From: an uncultured Verrucomicrobiota bacterium | GTDB lineage: Bacteria; Verrucomicrobiota; Verrucomicrobiia; Limisphaerales; CAIYYI01 | DNA length: 64,000 nt | Reading direction: 5' to 3' | NCBI GenBank assembly: GCA_903930345.1 | Contig: CAIYYI010000684.1 | Location: forward strand, 1-64,000 | Shown here: positions 55,976 to 64,000 of the stretch, piece after piece | Layout of the letters: each line of letters begins with the position of its first letter | How positions within the stretch are numbered: the first letter of the stretch is position 1 | Notes under the pieces: model-generated | Told to the model about the DNA's origin: nothing | What the model saw: only the letters and a program-made list of their open reading frames with translations | The model's database searches: none | Position numbers and translations under genes: made by a program

Positions 55976-56833
55976 TCAACCAAGTTGCCGCTCAATAAAC
56001 CGGCGGTTGTCCCGCGCCGAGTCAAACGGGTTGCGGTCCTCCGGTTCATCCTCCCAGGAGTACCACCCGGCATAGCCGATCTCCCGCAACGCGCGGCAGC
56101 ACTCCGTCACCTGCACCACCCCGGTGCCCAGCAGGCAGGTTTCATGGGCGCCGGCCGCGCGCACATCTTTGATGTGCGTATGCCGCACCAGCGGTCCCAG
56201 CGTCCGGATCTCCGCCGGCACCACCGCCCCCTGCGTGCCGAACCAGCCGGTATCCACGCACACTCCCAGCCATTCGTTGCCACCCCCGATCTTGGCGCGG
56301 GCTTCCCCCGCATTTTTCTCCGGATGATTCTCCAGGTTGAATTGGATGCCATGCTCACGGCACAACCGGGTCGCCTCCTCCGGACCCTGCCCGCGCAAGC
56401 CGCCATCAATGTGCGGAATGCCCAGCCATTGGCAGATCTCGAGCGTCTCACGCCGCAGCCCGCCCGCATAGGCCACCGGGCGCAATCCGTGATCGGCCAT
56501 GATTTGCTTCCACGTGGCGGCCCGGGCCCGGTCGAGGGCCTCCGGCGCGGCATGCGCCTCCCACACCTCCACCGCCCGATAACCGGCGGCGGCGATTTCC
56601 TGGCAGATGGACTTCCACGCGGCCGCATCGGTCTGTTTGACGGTCAATTGGTGCTGCTCGCCCCAGCGTTTAAGCTCGAACCGGTACCCGGTGAACCGCG
56701 CCACCAGATTGGCCGTGTTAAAGGCGATTTTGTGGCTGCCGCCCGCCTTCGGGGAAAGGGAACGGCAGCCGGTGATAGCCGGGCCAGCCAGCGCGGCCAG
56801 CGTGGCACGATGAAGAAAAGCGCGGCGATTCAT
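55976..56833 (-). CDS. TAT-exported sugar phosphate isomerase/epimerase (TIM barrel)
   Basis: MNRRAFLHRATLAALAGPAITGC; HCCVDTGWFG-type segment GVCVDTGWFGTQG; HTHIKDVRAAG. Confidence 0.88.
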   Translation of the reverse strand: MNRRAFLHRATLAALAGPAITGCRSLSPKAGGSHKIAFNTANLVARFTGYRFELKRWGEQHQLTVKQTDAAAWKSICQEIAAAGYRAVEVWEAHAAPEALDRARAATWKQIMADHGLRPVAYAGGLRRETLEICQWLGIPHIDGGLRGQGPEEATRLCREHGIQFNLENHPEKNAGEARAKIGGGNEWLGVCVDTGWFGTQGAVVPAEIRTLGPLVRHTHIKDVRAAGAHETCLLGTGVVQVTECCRALREIGYAGWYSWEDEPEDRNPFDSARDNRRFIERQLG

Positions 56834-56920
56834 GGGTAAGGTGGCACCACTGTAAACACCCGCCCACCTGGCCGTCACGGCCAAAATGGCGTCCTAAAAA
56901 CCACGGCTCCACCCGCCCTG

Positions 56921-57106
56921 CTATTCCTCATCCGCTTTGGGCGGCGGGACGGGCGGGATGGCGCGCCCTTTCCGCTTGTTGACCGCCTGTTTGAGCAGGT
57001 ATTCGATCTGCCCGTTCACGCTCCGCATCTCCTCCTGGGCCCAGCCCTCCAGCTCCGCCCAGAGCGCGGGATCCATCCGCAGCAGGAATGATTTTCGTTC
57101 GGCCAT
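56921..57106 (-). CDS. Arc-like ribbon-helix-helix protein
   Basis: [42 protein letters not shown]. Confidence 0.85.
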   Translation of the reverse strand: MAERKSFLLRMDPALWAELEGWAQEEMRSVNGQIEYLLKQAVNKRKGRAIPPVPPPKADEE

Positions 57107-57128
57107 GCCGGTTTCCAATGGGCGGCGG

Positions 57129-58139
57129 TTAACTGTACAGGGTGCCGGTGTTCACCACCGGGTGCACCTCTGCCTCGCCGCACAACACCACCATCAGGTT
57201 GCTCACCATGGCCGCCTTCCGGTCGTCATCCAGCGTGAGCACATTCTTCTCCGCCAGCTCACGCAGCGCCATCTCCACCATGCTGACAGCCCCATGCACA
57301 ATCTTCTGCCGCGCGGCGATGACGGCCTCCGCCTGCTGGCGGCGCAGCATGGCCTGCGCGATCTCCGGGGCATAGGCCAGGTGGGTCAGACGGGCCTCCT
57401 CCACCACCACCCCGGCCTTGGCCAGGCGCACTTCCAATTCCACCTTCAGCGCCTGTGAGACATCCTCCACGTTGCTCCGCAGCGTGCTTTCGTTTTCCTC
57501 CCCGTTGTCATAGGCGTAGGCGCTGGCCAGATGGCGCAGGGAGGATTCGCTCTGGGTTTCCACATATCCCTCGTAATTGTCCACGTCGAACATCGCCTGG
57601 GCGGTGTCCGCCACCCGCCAGATGACCACGGCCGCGATTTCCACCGGATTGCCCCGTTTGTCATTCACCTTCAGCCGCTGCCCGTTCAACGTGCGGGCTC
57701 GCAGGGAGACCTTGTAGCGGTTGCCCGGTTTGCGGGTGACGGTGGGACCGTTGCCGGCGTTATGCGCGTTGTGTGCGGCCGGTGTCACCTGCAGCAGATT
57801 GCCATTGGCATAAAACGGGTTGCCCCAGTGGAACCCGCTCTCCCGCACCGTCCCCCGGTACGCGCCAAAGAGGATCAGCACCCGCGCCTCATTGGGTTGC
57901 AGGGTGAAAAACCCTCCCAGACAGGTCAGACCGGCAATTTCGGTCAGCACCCCCGCCACCAGCATCCACCAGTGGGGGTGCCCCATGGTTTCGACCCCCA
58001 GCGCGATGCTCAGGATCAACGTGGCGATGCCCCCCAGGATCATGAGGATGACGACCGGCAACATGATCCAACCGCAAACGACGCGGACAGGGCGTTCCTT
58101 GTTCAGACCGGCAGAAGAGGTTGCATGCATATTTTTCAT
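57129..58139 (-). CDS. SPFH/stomatin-prohibitin domain membrane protein
   Basis: [78 protein letters not shown]. Confidence 0.93.
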   Translation of the reverse strand: MKNMHATSSAGLNKERPVRVVCGWIMLPVVILMILGGIATLILSIALGVETMGHPHWWMLVAGVLTEIAGLTCLGGFFTLQPNEARVLILFGAYRGTVRESGFHWGNPFYANGNLLQVTPAAHNAHNAGNGPTVTRKPGNRYKVSLRARTLNGQRLKVNDKRGNPVEIAAVVIWRVADTAQAMFDVDNYEGYVETQSESSLRHLASAYAYDNGEENESTLRSNVEDVSQALKVELEVRLAKAGVVVEEARLTHLAYAPEIAQAMLRRQQAEAVIAARQKIVHGAVSMVEMALRELAEKNVLTLDDDRKAAMVSNLMVVLCGEAEVHPVVNTGTLYS

Positions 58140-58231
58140 GAGTTGACTGTTATCAATGTGATATCATAATGCAATCTCTTTTCCTGTCAAGGGTTCAGTG
58201 TTGAAAATCGCCCGGCGCGCAGGGGAGCACG

Positions 58232-59635
58232 TCAAAGTGTCCGCATTTGCACGGAGTCAACCATGGTCAAATGAGCCATCACGGAGGTGATGACCACGCC
58301 GGTCTGGCCCGGCTTCACCAAACCGCGCTGGTGCAGCTCCGCTATCGCGGCCCCCACGGTCTTGTCCGGATCCTCGTGGTTGAAGGCCATCACGATGGGC
58401 GTGATGCCGTAGTTCAGGGTCAGGGCCGCCGCCACCTGCGGGGATTCGCAGAAGGCGAAGATGGGCGTGTGCCGGGGGCGCATCCAGGCCGTGTGGCGGG
58501 CCATGTGGCCGCGGATGGTGAAAACGATCAGGGCATCGGCCTTCAACTCGTTGGCCATGACGACGGCGCTCTTCACCAGCTTCTGGCGCGGGCTGGTGAG
58601 CTGCGCATCCAACTGGAAGTTGGCCCCGCCGCTGGATTCGATGCGCCGGGAGATTTTGTCGAACACCTCCAGGCATTGCAGCGGGTACTTGCCCACGGTG
58701 GTCTCGCCGCTGAGCATGATGGCGTCCGCCTGCTCAAAGACGGCGTTGGCCACATCCGTGACCTCGGCGCGGGTGGGCATGGGGCTCTGGATCATGCTCT
58801 CCAGCATGTGGGTGGCGACAATGACCGGACGGCCCACGCGCAGGCAGGCCTGCACCACCTGGCGCTGGATGATGGGCAGCTCCTCGTAGGGCACCTCGAT
58901 GCCCAGGTCGCCGCGCGCCACCATGATGGCGTCCGCCTCCTGGATGATGCTCTCCAGGTTCTTCACCGCCTGCTGGTCCTCGATTTTGGCGATGATCAGC
59001 GGGGCATGCCGGGCGGATTGGATGAAGGCGCGCAGTTGCTGCACGTCTTTCGACTCGCGCACGAAGGAGAGGGCGATGTAATCCACCTGCAACTCCAGGC
59101 CGAGCTGGACATCGGCGATGTCCTTGGCCGTCAGCGCGGGCAGGCTGACCTTGACCCCCGGCAGGTTGATGTGCCGGCGGCTTGCCAGCTTGCCCTCGGT
59201 GAGCACCTGGCACTCGATCTTGTTGGCGTACTTGGCCAGCACCTTCATGCGGATGGCGCCGTTGTCCACCAACACCACGTCCCCCACGTTGATGTCATTG
59301 ACAAAATTCTCGTAGTTCACATCCACCGAATGGGTCTCCTCGCTTTTCTCCCCGCGGACGGTGAGCGTGAACTTCTGGCCCGGCTTGAGATCCAGGGCCG
59401 CCTTGAGGTCGCCCGTGCGGATGGCCGGTCCCTGGGTGTCCATGATGATGCCCACCGCCCGGTTGCGGGCCCGGGAGGCCTCGCGCAGATCTTTGACCAA
59501 CTGCCGCACCCAGTCATGGGGGGCGTGGGACATGTTGATCCGCGCCAGATTCATCCCGGCATCAATCATTTTACCGATCATTTCCGGGCTGCTGGTGGCC
59601 GGACCCAGTGTGGCTACTATCTTTGTTTTGCGCAT
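58232..59635 (-). CDS. pyk: Pyruvate kinase
   Basis: MRKTKIVATLGPATSSPEMIGKMIDAGMNLARINMSH; IIAKIEDQQAVKNLESI; MVARGDLGIEVPYEELP; DAIMLSGETTVGKYP. Confidence 0.97.
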   Translation of the reverse strand: MRKTKIVATLGPATSSPEMIGKMIDAGMNLARINMSHAPHDWVRQLVKDLREASRARNRAVGIIMDTQGPAIRTGDLKAALDLKPGQKFTLTVRGEKSEETHSVDVNYENFVNDINVGDVVLVDNGAIRMKVLAKYANKIECQVLTEGKLASRRHINLPGVKVSLPALTAKDIADVQLGLELQVDYIALSFVRESKDVQQLRAFIQSARHAPLIIAKIEDQQAVKNLESIIQEADAIMVARGDLGIEVPYEELPIIQRQVVQACLRVGRPVIVATHMLESMIQSPMPTRAEVTDVANAVFEQADAIMLSGETTVGKYPLQCLEVFDKISRRIESSGGANFQLDAQLTSPRQKLVKSAVVMANELKADALIVFTIRGHMARHTAWMRPRHTPIFAFCESPQVAAALTLNYGITPIVMAFNHEDPDKTVGAAIAELHQRGLVKPGQTGVVITSVMAHLTMVDSVQMRTL

Positions 59636-59776
59636 ATGGCACCCAATAAAGCTGGGCACTGTAAACGGTCCCGCCCGCTTGAAAAGAATTTAATTAATGA
59701 CATTTATGAATGCCGCCGAGGATGCGGGCTTGACGGGCCGTGGTTTCGGGGGAGAATCCCCGCGAAAGGCCACCTT

Positions 59777-61144
59777 ATGATTAATCGCATGCGTTTCTTT
59801 CTGTGTCTCCCCCTGATCGGCTTCCTTTTTGCCGCCCCGCTGCCCGCCACCGCCGGCACCATAACCTTTGGGGGCTCCACCCTGGCCACCCAGCTTTATC
59901 TGCCGCCGGATGGCCGCGCGCTTTTCTGGTACTATTCCCCCCAATTCAACGCCAACATGTACGCCTACCAGAGCCTGGCGGGCGGCTCCATGACCGGCAG
60001 CAACATTCTGGGCTTTGCCTCCCTGGCGGGCGTGGATCCCTCCACCGTGAATTTCACTTTCGGCGCCCTGCCGCTGCAATCGCTGACCAGTGCGGCCAAT
60101 AACACGGTCACGGAGTATTATGCGGGCGGCCACTGGACCTTGAACGCGGGGGGGGTGGTCGTCACCGGCATCAATCTCACCATGAGCGTGGTCACAGACA
60201 CCACCACCGACCGCGCCACCGGGTTCGGCCGGGCCAGTGTGGTGGGCCCCACCAACTCCCCCCTGTACCAGGAGATCATGGAACAGACCCGGGGCAGCGG
60301 CCTGCTTTCCTTCACCATCAAACGGTTCAACCCCGTGGGGTCCACGGATCCCCAGGTCTTCCTCACGGAGGGCACCCTGGCCACCATCCCCTCCACCGCC
60401 GGCACCCTCGGTTTCAACGCCATTTGCAAGGCTTCCAACATGGGGCGGCCTTGGTACATGAGCACCCGTTATGGGCAGCTTTATTGCTACGAGCGGTTGT
60501 CCGAGGGCCGGGGCACCATCTCCTCGGCGGAAGGCTTCTCCAGCCTTGCCGCGCTGCCGCCGGGCACGGCCACCTTCACCTTTGACAGCATGCCTTTGAT
60601 CTCCAACACCCACACCCCGAACAACACCGTGACTGAATTTTACCGGGGCGCCAACTTCACCCTGACCGGGCCGGGCCTCAACGTCGCCGGAACGAACTTC
60701 ATGATGAGTGCCGTCACCGACAAGGCCACTGACCGCGCCATCGCCTACGGCCAGGTGACTCTCAGCGGCCCCACCAACGACCTGTTTTACCAGGAGGTCA
60801 AGACCCTGACGCGGGGCTCCTGCATTGTCACCTTCACGGTGTATGACTTCTCGCCCGTGGGCTTTTCCGATCCTAACTGGTTCCTCACCATCGGGGCGTA
60901 CAATGTCCCGCTCTGCAATCCCCGGCTGACCCTCCTGCCGCGCCTCGGAGCCGGTACGCCTTTGCGCATTCAAACCGAGGGCGGCAACGTGCCCTTCCCG
61001 AACCTTTCCGTGGAAGTCTCCACCAACCTCACGGTTTGGACCACGCTGATCACCAATCTGAACGCGTCGTTTGACCCGGTGATCTCCGACCCCTCCTTCA
61101 CCAACTCACTCGTGCGGTTCTACCGCACCGTGGCCAGACCGTAG
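59777..61144 (+). CDS. Secreted protein with two internal repeat domains
   Basis: Signal peptide MINRMRFFLCLPLIGFLFAAPLPATAG; paired segments NNTVTEYYAGGHWTL/NNTVTEFYRGANFTL and VVTDTTTDRATGFGRASVVGPTNSPLYQE/AVTDKATDRAIAYGQVTLSGPTNDLFYQE. Confidence 0.75.
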   Translation: MINRMRFFLCLPLIGFLFAAPLPATAGTITFGGSTLATQLYLPPDGRALFWYYSPQFNANMYAYQSLAGGSMTGSNILGFASLAGVDPSTVNFTFGALPLQSLTSAANNTVTEYYAGGHWTLNAGGVVVTGINLTMSVVTDTTTDRATGFGRASVVGPTNSPLYQEIMEQTRGSGLLSFTIKRFNPVGSTDPQVFLTEGTLATIPSTAGTLGFNAICKASNMGRPWYMSTRYGQLYCYERLSEGRGTISSAEGFSSLAALPPGTATFTFDSMPLISNTHTPNNTVTEFYRGANFTLTGPGLNVAGTNFMMSAVTDKATDRAIAYGQVTLSGPTNDLFYQEVKTLTRGSCIVTFTVYDFSPVGFSDPNWFLTIGAYNVPLCNPRLTLLPRLGAGTPLRIQTEGGNVPFPNLSVEVSTNLTVWTTLITNLNASFDPVISDPSFTNSLVRFYRTVARP

Positions 61145-61194
61145 CCAGCCGGGGAATCCCGCCCGGTTTGCATGTCTGCGGCCCCTTCCCTTGG

Positions 61195-61430
61195 GCCGTC
61201 CCGCGCCTGCCGTATCTGGCGGCTTCCAGCCGCCCCGCCCGGCCCGACACTGGAACCGGACGAACGCTCATGAGCGCAGGCATTGCCACGAACGACCCGG
61301 CTGGAAGCCGGGTGATACGGCAGGCTGGGAAGCCTGCCGCTACGAACCTTGGTGCGGATGACGGTAGCGGTAGGCATCCTGCCTGCTGCTATCGCCGACT
61401 TCCAAGTCGGCAGGGCGTCCGGTTATTCGC
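61195..61430. repeat. Cluster of dispersed palindromic repeats (three related units)
   Basis: CTGCCGTATCTGGCGGCTTCCAGCCG; CCCGGCTGGAAGCCGGGTGATACGGCAGGCTGGGAAGCCTGCCGCTACG; GTAGCGGTAGGCATCCTGCCTGC...GCCGACTTCCAAGTCGGC. Confidence 0.75.
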
Positions 61431-61471
61431 ACGCCCCGCAGGTTTTACACTGTGGCCGCCATCCTTCCCTC

Positions 61472-63064
61472 TCACTTCTCCGGCGGCACCAGCAGCAGGC
61501 TGCCGGTCCAGTTCCCCTGCGCGATTCCCACGGTCTCCCCGGCCTTGAGCGCCCGCTGGTAAATCACCATCCGGGTTCTGGCCCCATCCGTGTATTGGAA
61601 AGTCCCCTCCGGCACCGGCGTCCAGCCGGCTGGCGCGGTCTCCGCCTTCGGCTGGGTGGCGGCCAGGTACACCGTGGTGTCCGCCAGCGCTTTCACCGTC
61701 AACTCCGCCCGCACCCCCCCGCCGGTCTGCGTGTGGCGCCAGCCCTGGAAGGCCTTCGGCACCTCCTGCCACACATAGTTGCGGTTGGAGAACGCCTTGG
61801 CCCCGTTGGCCAGCGGCGTCAGTGTCCAGCCGCGCCCCGTGATCTCCAGTTGCGCGGTTTTCACCACCGTGGCCGGGGCCTGGGCGGGCAGTGGAACCGA
61901 ATCCGCCAGCGTCAGCTTCCGGAAATTGGCCCAGCGGTGGAAGGTGAGGTAATTCGCATCGTGATAGTTGTGCGCCCCGCCTTGTTCATCATCATGGGCG
62001 GTGCGACAGGCGGCGATGAGGTCGTCCCCCTCGAACAGCCAGTCCACGTACTGGAATCCGTGGCGGGCGGTGTCCGGGTGGTGCAGCAGGAGGGTGCGCA
62101 CCGTCCAGTTGGTCAGGTCGGGCGAACAGGTCAGCGCCAGCGTGTTGCGGATGCCCCCGGGGTTTTCCGCCCGGTGGCGCTCCGGCACCACGGTGGCCAA
62201 TGACCAGTACTGCCCGCTTTGGGCATCGTGCCGGATGGTGAATTTCTTCCCTCCGCCCGGGAAATCCACAAACCCGGTGAGGGGATCAAACGTGGTGGTT
62301 TTGCCATCGGGGCCCACTCCCACAATGGCGGCCTTCTCGGCCGGTGAGCGGGTTTGCACGCGCAGCATATCGACCATCTGCCCGGCTGGCGTGACCACGG
62401 CGTTGCCCTCCAGCCATGCCCCCATGTCGCCGCCATTCCAGGTGCGCTGGCTGGGCAGGAACTCGCTGAACGTCCAGTTGGCCGCCCGCAGCAGATCCGC
62501 GTCCACCGGCACCGAAAGCATCCCGGCGCGGTAATTGATCCCCCAGGCCACGGGCGGGTTGCGCCACTCCATGGCCCGCCACAGGCGGCCGTTGTGCTCG
62601 ATCACCGGCATCGGGGCGCAATGGTGCTCGCCGGTGTCCCGCAGCAGGCCGGTGGCGGCATTCGTGGGCTGCGTCCAGGTGGCCCCCTCATCCACTGAAC
62701 GCCGGATGACCACATTGCCGTGGTGGCGGTCCGTCCCCAGCAGGTGGAGCGCGCCACGATGCACAAACAGCGTGGACCAGAAAGCCCCCTCAATGACGGC
62801 CTGGGGCTGCCATGTCTGGCCGCGATCCACGGAGCGGAAAACCGCCGTCCGCGCCGCCTTGAACTCGGCGGACTTCGGACCGAAAAAGTCATGCGACGCC
62901 ACGTAATGGCCATTGGTGAGAATGGCGAGGCTGGGCGAGCCGATGTAGAGGCCGGAGGCGGCCGGGCTGTGATCGATCACCACCCCGGGCACCTGCGGCG
63001 CGGCCCCGGCCAGGGCCAGCCCAAGATTGAGGGCCAGACACACGAAAAATGGATTGCGCTTCAT
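61472..63064 (-). CDS. Sialidase-like (BNR repeat) secreted protein
   Basis: Start trimmed to MKRNPFFVCLALNLGLALAGA; SVDRGQTWQPQAVIEG and RSVDEGATWTQPTNA Asp-box motifs. Confidence 0.82.
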   Translation of the reverse strand: MKRNPFFVCLALNLGLALAGAAPQVPGVVIDHSPAASGLYIGSPSLAILTNGHYVASHDFFGPKSAEFKAARTAVFRSVDRGQTWQPQAVIEGAFWSTLFVHRGALHLLGTDRHHGNVVIRRSVDEGATWTQPTNAATGLLRDTGEHHCAPMPVIEHNGRLWRAMEWRNPPVAWGINYRAGMLSVPVDADLLRAANWTFSEFLPSQRTWNGGDMGAWLEGNAVVTPAGQMVDMLRVQTRSPAEKAAIVGVGPDGKTTTFDPLTGFVDFPGGGKKFTIRHDAQSGQYWSLATVVPERHRAENPGGIRNTLALTCSPDLTNWTVRTLLLHHPDTARHGFQYVDWLFEGDDLIAACRTAHDDEQGGAHNYHDANYLTFHRWANFRKLTLADSVPLPAQAPATVVKTAQLEITGRGWTLTPLANGAKAFSNRNYVWQEVPKAFQGWRHTQTGGGVRAELTVKALADTTVYLAATQPKAETAPAGWTPVPEGTFQYTDGARTRMVIYQRALKAGETVGIAQGNWTGSLLLVPPEK

Positions 63065-63190
63065 AAGTGTTGGACCGTCCACCGCCACGCCGGAATCATT
63101 CGGAGTTGGTTGATTCTGTCGCCGGTGGGACAATCAATCTTCCATCATCAGACATTCAGGAGCGACCCCCGATAAACGGCCCATAAATAC

Positions 63191-63231
63191 AAGCAGCTCC
63201 GGGAAACCGGAACGGTTTCCCGGAGCTGCTT
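63191..63231 (-). terminator. Probable transcription terminator of the Gfo/Idh gene
   Basis: 18-bp perfect inverted repeat AAGCAGCTCCGGGAAACC-GGAAC-GGTTTCCCGGAGCTGCTT just downstream of the stop at 63242. Confidence 0.8.
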
Positions 63232-63241
63232 CGTGGCAGGT

Positions 63242-64000
63242 TCAAACCGCCGGCACTTCGAAACCCTTGCGGCGCTCGCGGTCCAGATGCTGGTTCGCGG
63301 CGGCGTCGCCGGTCACCTCTTCCTTCACCGGATCCCACACCAGCTTGCGGCCGGTCCAGCGGGTGATGTTCACCAGGTGGCAGATGCTGGCCGCCCGGTG
63401 CCCGATCTCCACGTCCGCCGCCGGATTCTTGCGGCTCCGGACCGCCGCCAGCCAGTTGGCGATGTGGTTGCCGCTGGTCTTGGGGCGCTCCTTGATGATG
63501 GCGTCAAAGATGGCCGGATCATCGGCATCCACATGGCCGCGGTTGATGGTCACCACGCCCTTCTCGCCGTGGAACACCGCCCCGAAATTGGGCGCCTTGC
63601 CCGGCTCCACCACCACGCCATTGGCATACTTGAAATGGACCAGCGGATCGGAGGTCATGGAGTCGCCCCGCTTCTTGGACTCCGGCGCGGCATAGACCGG
63701 CGGCTCATACTTCTTGCCCTCCGGCCAGAATTCCACCGGGCCGCTGTTGTCCATGCCCAGCGCGTACTGGATCATGTCGTACCCATGCGCGCCCCAGCCT
63801 GTCACCTCGCCGCCGGAATAGGGGCGCAGGGAGAGCCAGCCGGGGGCGACCGGTCCGATTTCGCGCGGCACGTATAGGCACTGGTTGTAGGGCACCAGCT
63901 CGGAGGGGCCGCACCACATGTTCCAATCCAGCCCGGCGGGCACCTCCTGCCCGGGCATCTTGTGATCCCAGCAGGTCGCGTAGTTGGCCGCGATCACCTT
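63242..64000 (-). CDS. Gfo/Idh/MocA family oxidoreductase, C-terminal part; 5' end outside window
   Basis: WLSLRPYSGGEVTGWGAHGYDMIQYALGMDNSGPVEF; HIANWLAAVRSRKNPAADVEIGHRAASICHLVNI. Confidence 0.93.
   Translation of the reverse strand, partial: KVIAANYATCWDHKMPGQEVPAGLDWNMWCGPSELVPYNQCLYVPREIGPVAPGWLSLRPYSGGEVTGWGAHGYDMIQYALGMDNSGPVEFWPEGKKYEPPVYAAPESKKRGDSMTSDPLVHFKYANGVVVEPGKAPNFGAVFHGEKGVVTINRGHVDADDPAIFDAIIKERPKTSGNHIANWLAAVRSRKNPAADVEIGHRAASICHLVNITRWTGRKLVWDPVKEEVTGDAAANQHLDRERRKGFEVPAV

Noticed and set aside
58247-59776. N-terminal part of the 965-aa ORF opposite pyruvate kinase
   Set aside because: Antisense extension; the real gene most likely starts at 59777 with a signal peptide.
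1-64000. CRISPR arrays, rRNA genes, intact transposases
   Set aside because: None seen on reading both strands; only remnants and small palindromic repeats.

Overview
GC-rich bacterial chromosome window. Gene style (HzsA/cytochrome c proteins, GH99-like, NIPSNAP, TAT-exported TIM barrels, palindromic intergenic repeats) suggests Verrucomicrobiota; this is an inference, with no rRNA or marker gene to confirm it. Most of the window is ordinary: sulfatase, VCBS protein, epimerase, RND efflux, pdxJ-acpS, folB, pyruvate kinase, SPFH protein, sialidase-like and Gfo/Idh genes. The accessory part is about 24.7-47 kb. It holds: (i) a compact, translationally coupled three-gene exosortase cassette (28285->25004) made of a secreted protein with a tripartite C-terminal sorting tail, a TPR-like membrane-anchored protein and an exosortase with a Cys/Arg/His triad. 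A divergent sigma-54 activator with a receiver-like N-domain lacking the phospho-acceptor Asp lies next to it, with a good -24/-12 promoter (TTGGCACG-N4-GAGC, GG-N10-GC) and a 15-bp palindrome in the shared intergenic region. This is the best candidate for an under-described system. (ii) A complete type I-like Wadjet jetABCD operon (30294-37011). (iii) An isolated tail-fibre-like plus gp6-like head-tail connector gene pair. (iv) A CnrYXH-like anti-sigma/sensor/ECF sigma module with a downstream chimeric pseudogene assembled from two neighbouring genes at a 9-bp shared sequence. (v) A VapBC-like pair whose toxin appears internally deleted. A HAD-Nudix fusion directly upstream of folB is a candidate for the poorly assigned early folate steps. 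All calls were made by eye from the sequence and the supplied ORFs; no database search was run.
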